Shown here one piece after another: positions 46,321-57,560 of a DNA stretch of 64,000 nucleotides. Within the stretch, counting starts at the first letter, position 1; every line of letters begins with the position of its first letter. Made by a program: the position numbers and the translations under genes. Location: assembly GCA_947095535.1 (NCBI GenBank), contig OX352773.1:234031477-234095476 (forward strand), read 5' to 3'. Source of the DNA: Poecilobothrus nobilitatus. Its lineage: Eukaryota; Arthropoda; Insecta; Diptera; Dolichopodidae. The notes beneath the pieces are model-generated. The model was not told the DNA's origin. It ran no database searches and saw nothing but the letters and a program-made list of their open reading frames with translations.

Positions 46321-47647
46321 GGTAGAATGTAAACCAACGGTTTTTAAAAGCGCACATTTCCAAAACTCAATACAAACTGTTTAGAAGTGTGACTTACACA
46401 AAAATTTGAAAATTTCATGTAATAAGAAAAAATGTGAAAATAGGACATTTTTGAAATTTTGAGGGGCTATAAGTCCGGAATCCTACATAACTAAGAAAAG
46501 CTGTTAACACACGTAAAAGATTATTGTTGAACCTTTAATTTTCATGTCTTGCCGAAGAAAAATTTGTACAGGTGCCTAAGTTACAGGTGTCTAAAAATAG
46601 CAAATTTTCAATTTTTGAGGCGTAATAACTCTTAAAGAGGGGGTGTTACCAAAAAATTTTCTGAGGAAACTTATACTAATTCTAAAAGTTCTTTCTTGTC
46701 TCAAAATTTCAGGTTCCTATCTAAAGGGGTGCCGGAGTTATGAAAAAAGAAATTTCATGCAAAATGTGGTTTTCACATAACGGTAAATTTAAATAGTAAA
46801 TTACAAAATATTACATAATTTTGATATTGTTTTATATAGATAATAAAATTTTTGATCTTCTGGCGGTTTTAGATTGCAACATTATTACGCAGAGCCCGAG
46901 ATATATATATCTGAAAATGGGGCTTTTTCGCAATTTTGAAGAGCTGCAACTTTGGAACCCTTTACAATTAAAATAAACCTTTAACACGCGTAAAAATATA
47001 TTATTGTAGCTTTAATTTTTATATCTTGCAGAAGTAAAATATGTACAGGTTCCTAAGTTACAGGTGTTTAAAAATAGTAAATTATCAATTTTTAAGCCCT
47101 AATAGCTCATAAACAGGGGGTGGTCCGAAAAAATTTTCTGAGCAAACTTATACTAATTCTAAAAGTTCTTTCTTGCCTCAAAATTTCAAGCTTCTATCTA
47201 GAAGCGTGCCGGAGTTATGAAAGTAGAAAAATCTTGCAAAATTTGGTTTTCACATAACGGTAAATTTAAATACTAAATTTAAAAAAATTGTATAATTTTG
47301 ATATTAATTTACAAAGATAAAAGAAATACCTGTCGAATGACGTTTTCAGAATGAAAAAATCTTGAGCAGAACATAAGATATATGCATTTAAAAATAGGGC
47401 TTTTTCAAAGTTTGAGGGGCTGTAGGTCCGTAATGGGGGGGGGCTACATGAAAAAGTTGTTCCACAAAATTATTTTTTTTATGAGACCTACCTATGGTTA
47501 AAATTTTTTTTCTCTATCTTTAACGGTGTAGAAGTTTTGTAAACAGACGGACGGACGGACGGACGGACGGACGGACAGAGTGAAACTAATAAGCACATTT
47601 TTTCAAAATTTTTTTGGAAATGTGCTAAAAAGATTTAATTTTATAGG
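46321..47647 (-). mobile_element. Family D element, copy 2 (full length, inverted)
   Basis: The plus strand starts GGTAGAATGTAAACCAACGG, the reverse complement of the right end of copy 1. It ends with a GGAC tandem tract (about 47545-47577), then TTTTTGGAAATGTGCTAAAA and a diverged terminus. Two internal units about 477 bp apart carry CACATAACGGTA (46774 and 47251), GTGCCGGAGTTATGAAA and TCTAAAAGTTCTTTCTTG. Copies 1 and 2 share ends and internal duplication, so the duplicated form itself was mobilised. The plus frame 47580-47786 overlaps the end and is not a gene. Confidence 0.8.
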
Positions 47648-49189
47648 CTTAAGTGTTTTAAACGCAAAAGTTTATCAGAAGATTTTTCGTTCTTGTCCAG
47701 ATCTATTGAACATTTCAGTAGGTATGCAACTAAATTTTACTTCCATAATTTCTAACAAATCTTCTTTTCACAAGCCTTTATATTAAAAATTAATAAAAAA
47801 TCAGTAAGTTGACAAATTTAACCTAAAAAAACTTGATTTTCTATTAACTACATTGATAGATTTGATAAGCCAATCATATTATGTAATAATACTACAGGTT
47901 ATCGAACATTAAATAAGTGCCTATGTCTTATTAAAATTATTAAAAAACTAAAAAAAAATGAAAAAACATTTTTTCTCTTAAAAAAGATGGCAATCAACTT
48001 TTTTTTAGTTAAACGTTTTAACTTCCAAACCTTGTTTTCTTCAATTTTTAATATATAAGTTTGTGAATTGAAGGATTTGTTAGAAGTTGTTTAGTTAAAT
48101 TTCAGTTTCAGTATATTTACTAAATTACTATTCAATAGAACTGAAGAAGGGCGAAACAAACATCTGATGAACTTTTATGTTTATATTACGTATTTTTTAA
48201 TTAAATTTTTCAAACGCCACACTAATATTACTTTTAATTTTACGTCATCTAAACTAAAAAAAGAATTTTTTTAAATTAAATAAAAAACAGCTGATTTCGA
48301 ATTTCAATTTTAATCACTTTTATTTTTAATACAAATTTAAAAATAAAAATAATTTAATAGTGAACAAAGAAAATAATTTTCTATTTTATTTATTTTAATT
48401 AAATATAATTTTTATTTGTTTGATAAATTTCGATTTTGTTTTTTTTTTTTTATATAAAAACAATTATAAAAAAAATTAAATAATTTTTATGTCTAATTTA
48501 TAAATTTAAATGCTAAATATTTTAAAATTTTAATAATCTTGTGTTCATTTAATATGCATTATTGAACAAATATTAAACACAAGACAAATAATGATTATAA
48601 ATTACAAATAACTCATTAATTTAAGGTGTTAATAAAAAAAATTTTTTATAACTCATAAATATTAAAATAGAAAATTTTGTTAAATAAGTTGAGGGTTTTC
48701 AAAAATAATTTATTTAAATATAAAGAATTTGGGATTGTATCCAAATTTTGATTTTATTTTTAATTCTGATTTACACGTTTAAGTTTACAAAAATTCTGAG
48801 TTTTTAATAAATATCTGGAAAAAGTGGAACTATACATTCTTTCCTTTTCAACTTTTTCAGAACAGAAGGAAGCAATCCCCATATTTTTTCTAGAAATTTA
48901 ATAAAAACGTAGAATTTAGTTATTTAGTATTTCGTAACAAATGTGCGTTAAGTATTTGCTCAGAAATTTTTTTGCAGGGTCAGAACTTTCGTAATTCATA
49001 ATACAGAATTTTGTAATAAAATTATTCTTATTTTAATTTTCTTCTAGTCTCATTTAAACGGTCAATTTTTATATATGGCCTCGTGCTCTTTAATTTCTAC
49101 CTAATTAGCAATAGCAATAATTTCTCTCAACATTTATCGGAATATTGAAGCAATACTACTTTTTTTTTTTTTTATAGATATCTTGTAGG
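47648..49189. other. AT-rich non-coding stretch, no gene seen
   Basis: No significant frame; T and A runs throughout. Confidence 0.5.
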
Positions 49190-49565
49190 TTATGACAGTT
49201 GTTCTACTGATCTGAAATCAAATTCACTTCCTCTCAAACTATTCAAACTTGAACTCCACCATATCACAAGAGAGACATTAAGTGTACAAGAAATTCTTGC
49301 TCTGGAAAGATAGGCAATTTCTACACTCTGAAATTTCTTAAGTGGTTCAAAACTGGTTAGGGATTACTCAGTCGTTGTCGGAACTGTTAAAATGTAGAGC
49401 ATACTTTTTACCTTGTGGCTCTTCCATTGTCAATAATGTTCCTTTCTACAGTTTGCAATCTATTCAAAAAGAACCTTTTATATTCATTTCTTATTTACCC
49501 TTCTCCCGTTTCCCCTCTTTTCGCTCCTGTTTCCCCTCTTTCTTTTAGCTGAACCTACATTAGTA
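49190..49565. other. GC-richer segment of unknown nature
   Basis: Noticeably less A+T-biased than its flanks, with a pyrimidine-rich right part (CTTCTCCCGTTTCCCCTC and CTCCTGTTTCCCCTCTTTC, an 18-bp near-repeat at about 49499-49550). The plus frame 49342-49548 (68 codons) shows no domain. The segment is probably an old transposable element fragment or untranslated retrotransposon sequence, but I recognise no family. Confidence 0.3.
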
Positions 49566-50694
49566 TAAAGGAATCCGTTCCTATATAATGTTCATTTAGT
49601 GTGTAAAAAAAAGAAAAAAAGGATTTAACAAATGATAACAAATGTTCTTTTATATTTAAATACTTCCACTCCCCGATATTATTTCCACTTTACTCATCAT
49701 CCATCATATTCTAATTTCCTAAAAAATTTTCTCTCTTCTTCCAATATGTATCTGTTCTAATATGTATCTGAAAGGCTTATCAACGTAACAGTTATTAGGA
49801 TATTATTACGAAAAATGATTTTAATTCCATATAAAATAAAATTATTTAAAATTTCAATATTTTCCTATTGATTTTTAAAATTTAAAGTGTTGAATCGAAA
49901 TTTATTAATATTACATTATGTCATTTTTTACAATATAAATTATTTGTTGCAGACAATCATAATAAAATCAAAATCAATTTCTTCATAAATATTTTTTCTT
50001 TATTTTTATTTTGAAATGGGAAGGCATATCGCCAATAAAAATATCATTTATATAAAAAAAAACAACTCCAATATACATACGTATTTAATAAATAAATTTC
50101 TATCTTTTATTTTTTCTTTTTATGGGAAATTATTATTTTTTTAAGATAAAAATAAATTTATTTGAATTTATTTATGCATTTTTGGTGTATACGTCATTCA
50201 GATTTTTTGTTTTTCAGTAGAAATTTTTACTTTGAAAAAAAAAATAAATGCATATTTTATAAAAACAACATTAAAATTGTAAAATTAAAATAGAAAATAT
50301 CAGTGTGTTAAAATTTTTGTTAATTAGTACTGGCTAAGATTGGAATAAAAAGAGATACGATTTCATCTTGAATCTTGTTTAAGTATTAAAACGTACTTTA
50401 GTTAGGTATTTAAAAAATCTATACAATTAATAAGAAAATTTCAGTAAAATTTTAGGAAATGTCACTATATCTTTAAGAAAATGAAAAAAAAAGCTATAGT
50501 CTATTGTCATAATATCTTAAAAATTAGCTTTAGAATAACAATGTTTGACATTTTAAGTTTCGTTTATTTTTTTATCAAGTTAATAGTAGATATATTTATT
50601 CTGTGGACTATATGTTATAAAAGTAAAATATATGTTATTTATTGTCTATAAGAAATATTTGATATTAATTATTATGGTATATATTAATAATACT
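49566..50694. other. AT-rich non-coding stretch, no gene seen
   Basis: Nothing with coding or repeat-family character. A short ATATGTATCTG duplication lies at about 49744 and 49759. Confidence 0.5.
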
Positions 50695-50785
50695 GGATAT
50701 GACCGGATTCGAATGAAAGACCATTTTTGATTAAAAGACCGGCGTCTTAATGCCTTCTCTATTAGTAAATTAGCAGAACTGGCCA
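50695..50785 (-). mobile_element. tRNA-like SINE head (relic)
   Basis: Minus strand: GGCATTAAGACGCCGGTCTTTT followed by a B-box-like CATTCGAATCCGGTC. The CGCCGGTCTTTTAATCAAA block resembles the GGCGCCGGCTTTACAATTAA block in family C copy 2 at 37.05 kb. No family C body was recognised on the left. Confidence 0.45.
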
Positions 50786-52354
50786 TCGTGCCATGATTAA
50801 AGAACAGACAATCTGTTAAAGCTAATCCGGCGCGACATAGTCTGAAAAAAAAGATTCACGAGATACTAGGTAATATGCGGCCAACTTGTAGGTGTCCCAT
50901 TCAATTTTCTATCCCGCAGTTGCGATAAAGAGAATGATAAAGAAATCATTATACCTATACTTCATCTATAAATACCTAGCAATAACTATGGGGCCAGAAA
51001 AATAGCTTTGTATAGCCATAAATTCAATAATCTTAGCAATCTAGTGCAAAATTTTCGAAACGCGTCGATATAAAAAAATAAATAAAATTAAATATAATAT
51101 AGCCTTAATATGCTGTTTAGAGCTTTTGTCCATGTTGGAGTGTTTGTTATGATATGAAATACAGTTATGTGATATAAAAATAGTACATATTTTGATTGTA
51201 AAATAATTTACAGAGCGAAGCTTTAAGTTTAAACAATATGTTATACACTGAATCAAATTCAAAGTTTAAAAAATTTTTTTTTTTATTAGTTCTACGAGTA
51301 TAAAGTCCTGCATTTTTTTCGATTTATTTTTTGGTAATTAAATAATTTTCATTACCATATAATGAGTTCATTTTAAATTTAAATTAATTTTTATTGAATG
51401 TCAAATATCAAAAAAAAAAAAAAATTATTTGAATGTTATTACCATTACTTATTCTTTTTAATTACAATATTATTTAGAACAAAATAAAAAAAAACTCTAT
51501 AAAAATTGAAAATTTTAAATGACATATTATATAGCTGCTAAGTTTATGCCAAAAAAAAAAAAAACAAAATATATACATATATGTACATATATATACGTAT
51601 ATGTATATAATAATGCAAACATGTGTCAAATGTTTCTTTAAACATCACAATATTTTATTTTATAACATTTTTACTTCTTTTTTACTTATTTTCTACTAAT
51701 AATATAAGAAAAACAAAAAAAAAAAAGCAATTTTTCTGATTTATAACATCTTAGATGTCATTTTAATTTATTGTTTTTGACTACAATATGATTTTATAGA
51801 AATTTTTATTTTTTTAAATTAAAAATTAAGTCTGTTATAGTCATTTTAATTTAGTATAGGTACCTACATATGTATGTATGTATGCATATCTATGATTTTG
51901 AAATCATTTATACATACAACATAAAACATAATACATATTACAAAACAAAACAAAAAAAAATACAAAGTATTAATATTTATATAATATAATATGTATTGAG
52001 ATACTTGAATACCTTTGATATATACTTTTGCAAAATGAATTTTTCTAATAATTCATTTTGAATGAATTTCGCTATACCTGTTGCTTTAATACGGTTCATC
52101 AATATTTATAATGTCTATAAAAGTCACAATTATTCTAGAATCTAAAAATGGAGACAATACTACAACAATATCCAATATGTGGAAACCTACGAAAAAGGTT
52201 TTTGAATAAAAAATTAGATAGAAAACAAGATCTTCAGATAAATCAGAAATGATCAAATGCTTATGATTTTTCTATATGTTTTTAAATAATAGTTCATTTA
52301 AATTTTCATTAATTTAAAAAGTAATAATTTAAATATTTAATTATATATAATAAA
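50786..52354. other. Non-coding stretch, no gene seen
   Basis: 50786-51050 is less biased (CTAATCCGGCGCGACATAG) but unassigned. The minus frame 51041-51262 has no domain. Palindromic TACATATATGTACATATATA microsatellite lies at 51572-51608, and TATGTATGTATG at about 51868. Confidence 0.5.
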
Positions 52355-52445
52355 CATCCAACCGCAGTGGATTAGTGGTGAAGACACTACCCCTTTCATA
52401 TGAAAAGACTCGCGTTCAAATTTTAGATGAGTCATATAGATTAAT
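52355..52445 (+). mobile_element. tRNA-like SINE head (relic)
   Basis: ACCGCAGTGGATTAGTGGTG (A-box-like) with CGCGTTCAAATTTTAG (B-box-like) about 45 bases on, then GATGAGTCATATAG. The spacing fits a tRNA-derived head. The plus frame 52375-52602 crosses it and is not a gene. Confidence 0.45.
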
Positions 52446-52520
52446 AAATTCTCCAACTGTCGTCGCGTTACCTCACCGCCAAAACTATATTAGACATATG
52501 GAAATTAATGTAACCTTCTT

Positions 52521-52868
52521 CAATGCTCCCTTTGGCGATTGGCGTATAACTTTTTTTAAAGTTGAAGTTGAAAAATATTCAAAGCTGAACCCTGGCCGTT
52601 GAACTATTTGACAGTTTGATTAAATTTACATTTCTTTTTGTCTTTTTTTTTTGAAAACAATAAAAAGATTAAAGTAATTGTGGAAAACAATATTTACTTT
52701 TCTGTTTTAATACCTTACTATTCATTTTTAAATTTTATTAATATTAATAAAATGCCACTTGACAGTTCACTGAAAATTGAAGTTACGCCAGCATTAGAGA
52801 CTAAAATAAAAAAAACCGCTGACGTGAAACTTTTTTAAAGTTAAAGTTACACGCCAACGCCAGCATTG
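52521..52868. mobile_element. MITE candidate with TGGCGTTGGCG-type ends
   Basis: The left end CAATGCT…TGGCGATTGGCGTATAAC (52521-52551) and the right end GTTACACGCCAACGCCAGCATTG (52848-52868 region) are inverted, with a short indel. Both start CAATGCT when read inward. ACGCCAGCATT recurs directly at 52787 and 52857. The interior is A+T-rich and non-coding. No target duplication was seen. Confidence 0.5.
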
Positions 52869-53449
52869 TAGAATTTTCTTAAAATATTCAATACCTAATT
52901 TGTTTTTTCCTTTAATATATGTATGTATATATATATATAATTAATTATACTATAATATGTAATTAAATAAAAAAAAAGTATATATAGGATATTATAGGAT
53001 AATTAATATCAGATCGTAATATTTATATAATAAAATAAAAATAACATAATTTTTGTATAGATGTTGTAAAAATAATACTATGTATTTATTTATGTTCAAA
53101 AGTCTTGCATTATAGGCTTAACTTATGATTCCAAAAAATAAAGTTGAATAATAAATTACTTAGTATATGTACTCTATGCAAGGATCTATGAGATAGGAGT
53201 GGAAAGAAAACGGAAAAAAATATAACAACATCAATTTTAATTTAGCATTTAGTAAGTTTTTGAACGTGTTTGCATCATTTAAATTGACATTATCATAATT
53301 GGCTTACATTGGCTTTAAAAATTTGATAAAATTTTATAAAATTTTAGGATACTTGTGTTTCTTTTTTTAATTGAACATTACATTTCATATACATATATAA
53401 TTTTTAATTAATTTTAAAAAAATTATTAGAAAAATACTAACATTTTTAG
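52869..53449. other. AT-rich non-coding stretch
   Basis: A TATGTATATATATATATAA microsatellite lies at about 52919-52938. No coding frame. Confidence 0.5.
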
Positions 53450-54300
53450 TTTAAAAAAAAAAAAAGAAAATCAAAATTTTACGGAAATTGTTCGCCTTAA
53501 ATAAAAAAATTGTTATTGATTCAATTATTTTCATCTTTTACTTTAATTTTTTTTGCTTTTTTTTAAAAAGATAATTATTTCTGGCCTCATTTTTCGTCTT
53601 TTCGGAAAATTTATCAAACAATTGTACAATAAAAAAAAAAAAAAAAATAAGAACAGGGAAAACTCATTAAAACATGTTCACTATTTTTTTTTGTTTTAAT
53701 TTTGTTTCGTACTTTTTGCAAAATTCATAAATTTTTGGCGTTCCAATCTTTACTCATGAATTTCATTCAATTTTTTTTTTTTTTTGTTCTAAATGAAACG
53801 TGTTATTTTTGCAATTTTCTGGGTGAAAATTATTGTTTTTTTTTTTTTTTTTTTTAATTTTAAATTAAAAAAAAAAATGGAAAAGAACATAGAAAAGTTA
53901 TTCTACAAAATATTTTCGGACTAAAAATAGAATTTGTTATTTTTTTACTTTAATATGTTTTTTTTTTTTTTGTTCTAAAAAGCAAAAAAAAAAAAAACAG
54001 AAAATTATAAAAACTTTGCAATTATTATATAGGAAAAATCGCTAGCAAAATAATGTTCTTCAGGGAAAGTAAATTTTTTTTTGTTTTTTTTTTTGTTTGT
54101 AAAATATGATTTAAATTGCTTTTGAAAAAAAAAATAATTTTAGTTTTTTTTTTATATTACGCATTTAACAAAAAACAAAAAAAAAATCAATTTTGATTTG
54201 ATTTGAAGAAAAACGTAAACATTTAATATTATATATACGTTTAATTTCCAGATGATGATTTAAAAGTTTTGTTTTTTTTTTTTTGTGTTTGTATATTTAA
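53450..54300. repeat. Homopolymer-dense tract zone
   Basis: A or T runs of ten or more bases recur every 50-100 bp. Examples are near 53453, 53633, 53771, 53837 (about 20 T), 53866, 53960, 53985, 54088 and 54270, alternating between strands with little else between. Long A/T tracts stiffen DNA and disfavour nucleosomes; whether this zone has a role or only reflects slippage is unknown. Confidence 0.5.
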
Positions 54301-54414
54301 TAAAATTTTGAATGAATTTGAAAGATGAAATTTTGGAAATTTTAATTATTATATTTTATATATATATATTTCTGAAATTTTAATTTTACATATCATACCT
54401 TCAAACTTAGAAGA
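54301..54414. other. Short AT-rich spacer
   Basis: Nothing recognised. Confidence 0.4.
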
Positions 54415-54625
54415 ACCAGTTTATTCAGTCAGTTAATTTTTCTATAATCATCCCACCATGATCCACCACTATCATCCCACTCTGACAAGAAAAGTTCTAA
54501 AAACTTCTTACATCTTGACATGGAGTTGCTCTAAATCTTGAAAAAATAAACTACCGAGATGTTTCCGTTTTTTCCTTGACAGACTAGAACAGATGCAGGG
54601 AAAGCGCTAAAGGTCTTAGATCTCT
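54415..54625 (-). pseudogene. Non-LTR retrotransposon ORF2 end, RNase H-side relic 1
   Basis: The minus strand translates, from about 54600, CICSSLSRKKRKHLGSLFFQ, then DLEQL…VKM, a stop, and EVFRTFLVRVG. The pattern C-x-C-x(2)-LSR…KxLG…FF.DL…L matches the zinc-finger-like tail after the RNase H domain in Jockey/I-group non-LTR elements. It also matches, by order and wording, the second relic at 61.8-62.1 kb (KYLGDFF…DLSEFSDM…). The upstream domains are absent, so it is 5' truncated and dead. The family assignment rests on motif recall and the internal comparison only. Confidence 0.55.
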
Positions 54626-56530
54626 ACCACGTCAAATCTTAATATCTGATTTTATAGCATGTTATAATTACATTTACTTGTTAAGAAGTTTTTTTTATTT
54701 ATTAATTAAAAACATTTAGGACAAAAATGGTTATTTATCAAAATTGTTTTATTAAATTTATACTTAACTATAAAGAATAAAATTAAAAGCAATTGCGCCA
54801 TTATAAAAAAAATAAAAATTAATTTGAATTATTCATTCTACGTTTTACTCTTAAACAAATAAATCTTAATATATTTTTTGACCAAAATCTTCTTAAATGA
54901 AAAAAAAAAGTTATAATTAGAATATTTGTATCATTTGAAATCATTTGATTCATTTGATCAAATTTAAGTGAAATTTTTATTATGATATAATATTATATTT
55001 TGATATATCTATAGATAGAATGTTTGATTAATCATTTCGAATATTTTAAAATGATTTATTAAAAATTTATTGAAAATTTTTGAGAAAATTATTTGGTTAA
55101 ATTGAAAAAAAAAAAAAGAAAAAACAGAAAAATTTTTTTTAGAATTAGTTTTTAATCTGATAGATATCAGAAATAATTTTCATCTGAAAAATTTACAACA
55201 GAAATTCTTTTATATCTTTTTAAATTTTTATCTGAAATTATTTTATTTTTTCTTAGGATTTCTATAATGTCAAGTTTTGTCACTAAACATTATATTTACA
55301 TATTTTGAATTTAATTAAAATATAAAATTTAAGCATTTTCTACTTTTTTTATGATTCACTCACCTTTTTCACCTATAGTTTTTCCAGTTATAAAACTTCG
55401 TATACAATAACTGTTATAAAACTTCGTATATAATAAAAATATCCAAAATTTATTAATAAATTTAAAATAAAAAGTAAAAAATTTAATTTCAAAATAAATA
55501 AAAACTTTTAAAAATAAATTGTAGGAGTATTTTAGATCAAAAATGTTGTCAAATCCATCAATTGTATATGGAATTCAATAATCTAATACCTTGGCTTAAA
55601 AAAAATAAGAAGCTCTAAAATCTTTTTTTCAAAATGTTACTTTAAATTTTTTTACCCATTACACATAATTCTAAACTTTTCTTAATCCCTTTACTATAAA
55701 ACTCGTAACCTTAACCTATAAACCAAATTGTAAATTTGTATTAAAGGACGCAACTTAAAGTTTAGTTTAAAAGGTGGTGATTTTGATTGGTAACAATCCA
55801 ATACAATACGATATTGATTAATTTACAATTCGGAAAAATCGCGTGCAATATTTTATTAGTCTCAATATTTGCCAATTGCCTTTATTTTTATTTTCCCAAT
55901 CCCCAAACCAAGCGGTATATTCTACCATAGGTTCCAACCAAAAGTGTAACACTACCAAAGATAATTTACGTGTTGCTTTAATTTGTATAAAATATTTTGT
56001 CAGTTAATAAAAACATAAAATTCATAAAATAATTCTTAAAACAAATTAATATTTATAATTTAATTTATTTTGATATAGCTATAATAATGGTGCAGTTTTA
56101 GCAGTTATATCTGTAAATAGATTTAATTGAAACATGTATGTGGTTGTTACACTAAATACCTAATACTCTTAATAAAAATATTGCAAATAATATAAATCGA
56201 TTTTAAATAAATAATAAAAATATTTTTAGACTATTTTGTTAAAAGAGACATTTTTGTAATCCTCTTATGTTTTATTAGTTTTTCATTTCAAACTCCCATG
56301 ACAATAATATCCTTTATATACTTTTTATATGTTCTTTATAAATATGTAGTATATATTCTGTAGTAAACAAAAAATTTAGTATAATTAGTAAACATCAAAT
56401 TTTCATTATTATATAAATGAAAAAATATGATTATTTTGTATATATAAAATATATTATAATATTTGCTATAACAAAACATCCTAAATGATCTGCCAACAAA
56501 AAGTATTATATTAATGATATTCTATTATTG
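54626..56530. other. AT-rich non-coding stretch, no gene seen
   Basis: No significant frame. TTATAAAACTTCGTATACAA and TTATAAAACTTCGTATATAA (55388 and 55412) form a short direct repeat. Confidence 0.55.
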
Positions 56531-56534
56531 TACG

Positions 56535-56566
<32 letters not shown>

Positions 56567-56572
56567 CATAAT
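56531..56572. repeat. Palindromic TA microsatellite
   Basis: GTACG followed by about 12 TA units and TGTATGTAC. It is flanked by ATTATT and ATAAT, so the whole block can fold back. Confidence 0.8.
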
Positions 56573-57246
56573 AAATTCATAGAACCTTATATAAATGTTT
56601 GTTTAACAAAATTGATATAAAGAACTATAAAGAACAATTTACAATAAAAGACAAATATTATTCGGTATTTAATGCTTTAAGTCAGTAAGAATTAGAAAAT
56701 TATTTCTTTTTTCATTTTTTATTTAATAATTTAAGACTTTATTTTACAAAAAAAGACGAAAACATTTGGAATGCAAAAAAACTAAAGCACATCACTAATC
56801 GGGAGAAATGTTGTTTGTAAATATAATCTAATACCAAATTTAGCAGGAAAACTTCATTAAAAAAAACTCCCACTGAGCATTAAAAAAACTCTCCATGACA
56901 TATTTATGCCACTTAAAACAAATAATTTTGCACCCTACACCCTACAAATATTCATGTTCTCTGTTCAAAGCTCTCATAAATTAATATTTTTTGTTTTACT
57001 CATACTTTAAATTTTTTATCATACTTTTTATTCATTGAAAAAACATTTTCGAGTTATTTTGACTTATATGAAAATTCAAAAAAAAATAATTTTATAATCA
57101 AACCAACCATTTTTCAAATGTGTTTTATTCCGTACATTTACTGTAAAATTTTTAAACAACTTTTTCGGGCAACATTCGAACTATCCGCTATTGAAAGATA
57201 TCATTTTCATGAATATTTTAATTTGTAATAAAATTGAAGTGAAAGG
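56573..57246. other. AT-rich non-coding stretch
   Basis: Nothing recognised. Confidence 0.45.
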
Positions 57247-57405
57247 GGTCGCGGTGGCCTATAAAATACGCTGTAAACACCGAGCAAGTGTGGGTTCGAA
57301 TCCCACACACGTCTTAAAAATTATTTATCCTTACGACATTTACAGCCACAGCTGAAAAGGAAAGGCTGTGTTTATTTCCTGTTCACATTTATGTGGCATA
57401 CAAGT
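57247..57405 (+). mobile_element. tRNA-derived SINE, family A, copy 5 (head deletion)
   Basis: GGTCGCGGTGGCCTATAAAAT joins the start of the A box directly to the TATAAAATACGCTGTAAAC arm, lacking the expected AGTGGATAAGAGCG segment. The B box GGGTTCGAATCCC is intact and is followed by ACACGTCTTAAAAATT. The body has CTTACGACATTTACAGCCA, CAGCTGAAAAGGAAAGGCTG and TTCACATTTATGTGGCATAC. The loss of half the A box should abolish Pol III initiation. Confidence 0.8.
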
Positions 57406-57485
57406 GTGTATGCTAATTTCACAAAATACAAGTGAAAAATTAGTGAAATTGTTTAGAATCTCATAATTTTTGTTATATTTTGAGA

Positions 57486-57560
57486 AATTTCTTGTTTACC
57501 AACATTGTATACAAACAATGTTTAAGAAATTACTTTCATTTCATTCAAAATGAAAGTAAT
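57486..57560. repeat. Two adjacent hairpins
   Basis: The first hairpin (57486-57531) pairs AATTTCTT with AAGAAATT and, inside, AACATTGT with ACAATGTT. The second (57529-57560) pairs ATTACTTTCATTT with AAATGAAAGTAAT, a perfect 13-bp stem with a 6-base loop. Confidence 0.75.

Noticed and set aside
51572..51608. TACATATATGTA palindromic run as a regulatory site
   Set aside because: Simple TA/CA microsatellite, widespread in the window.
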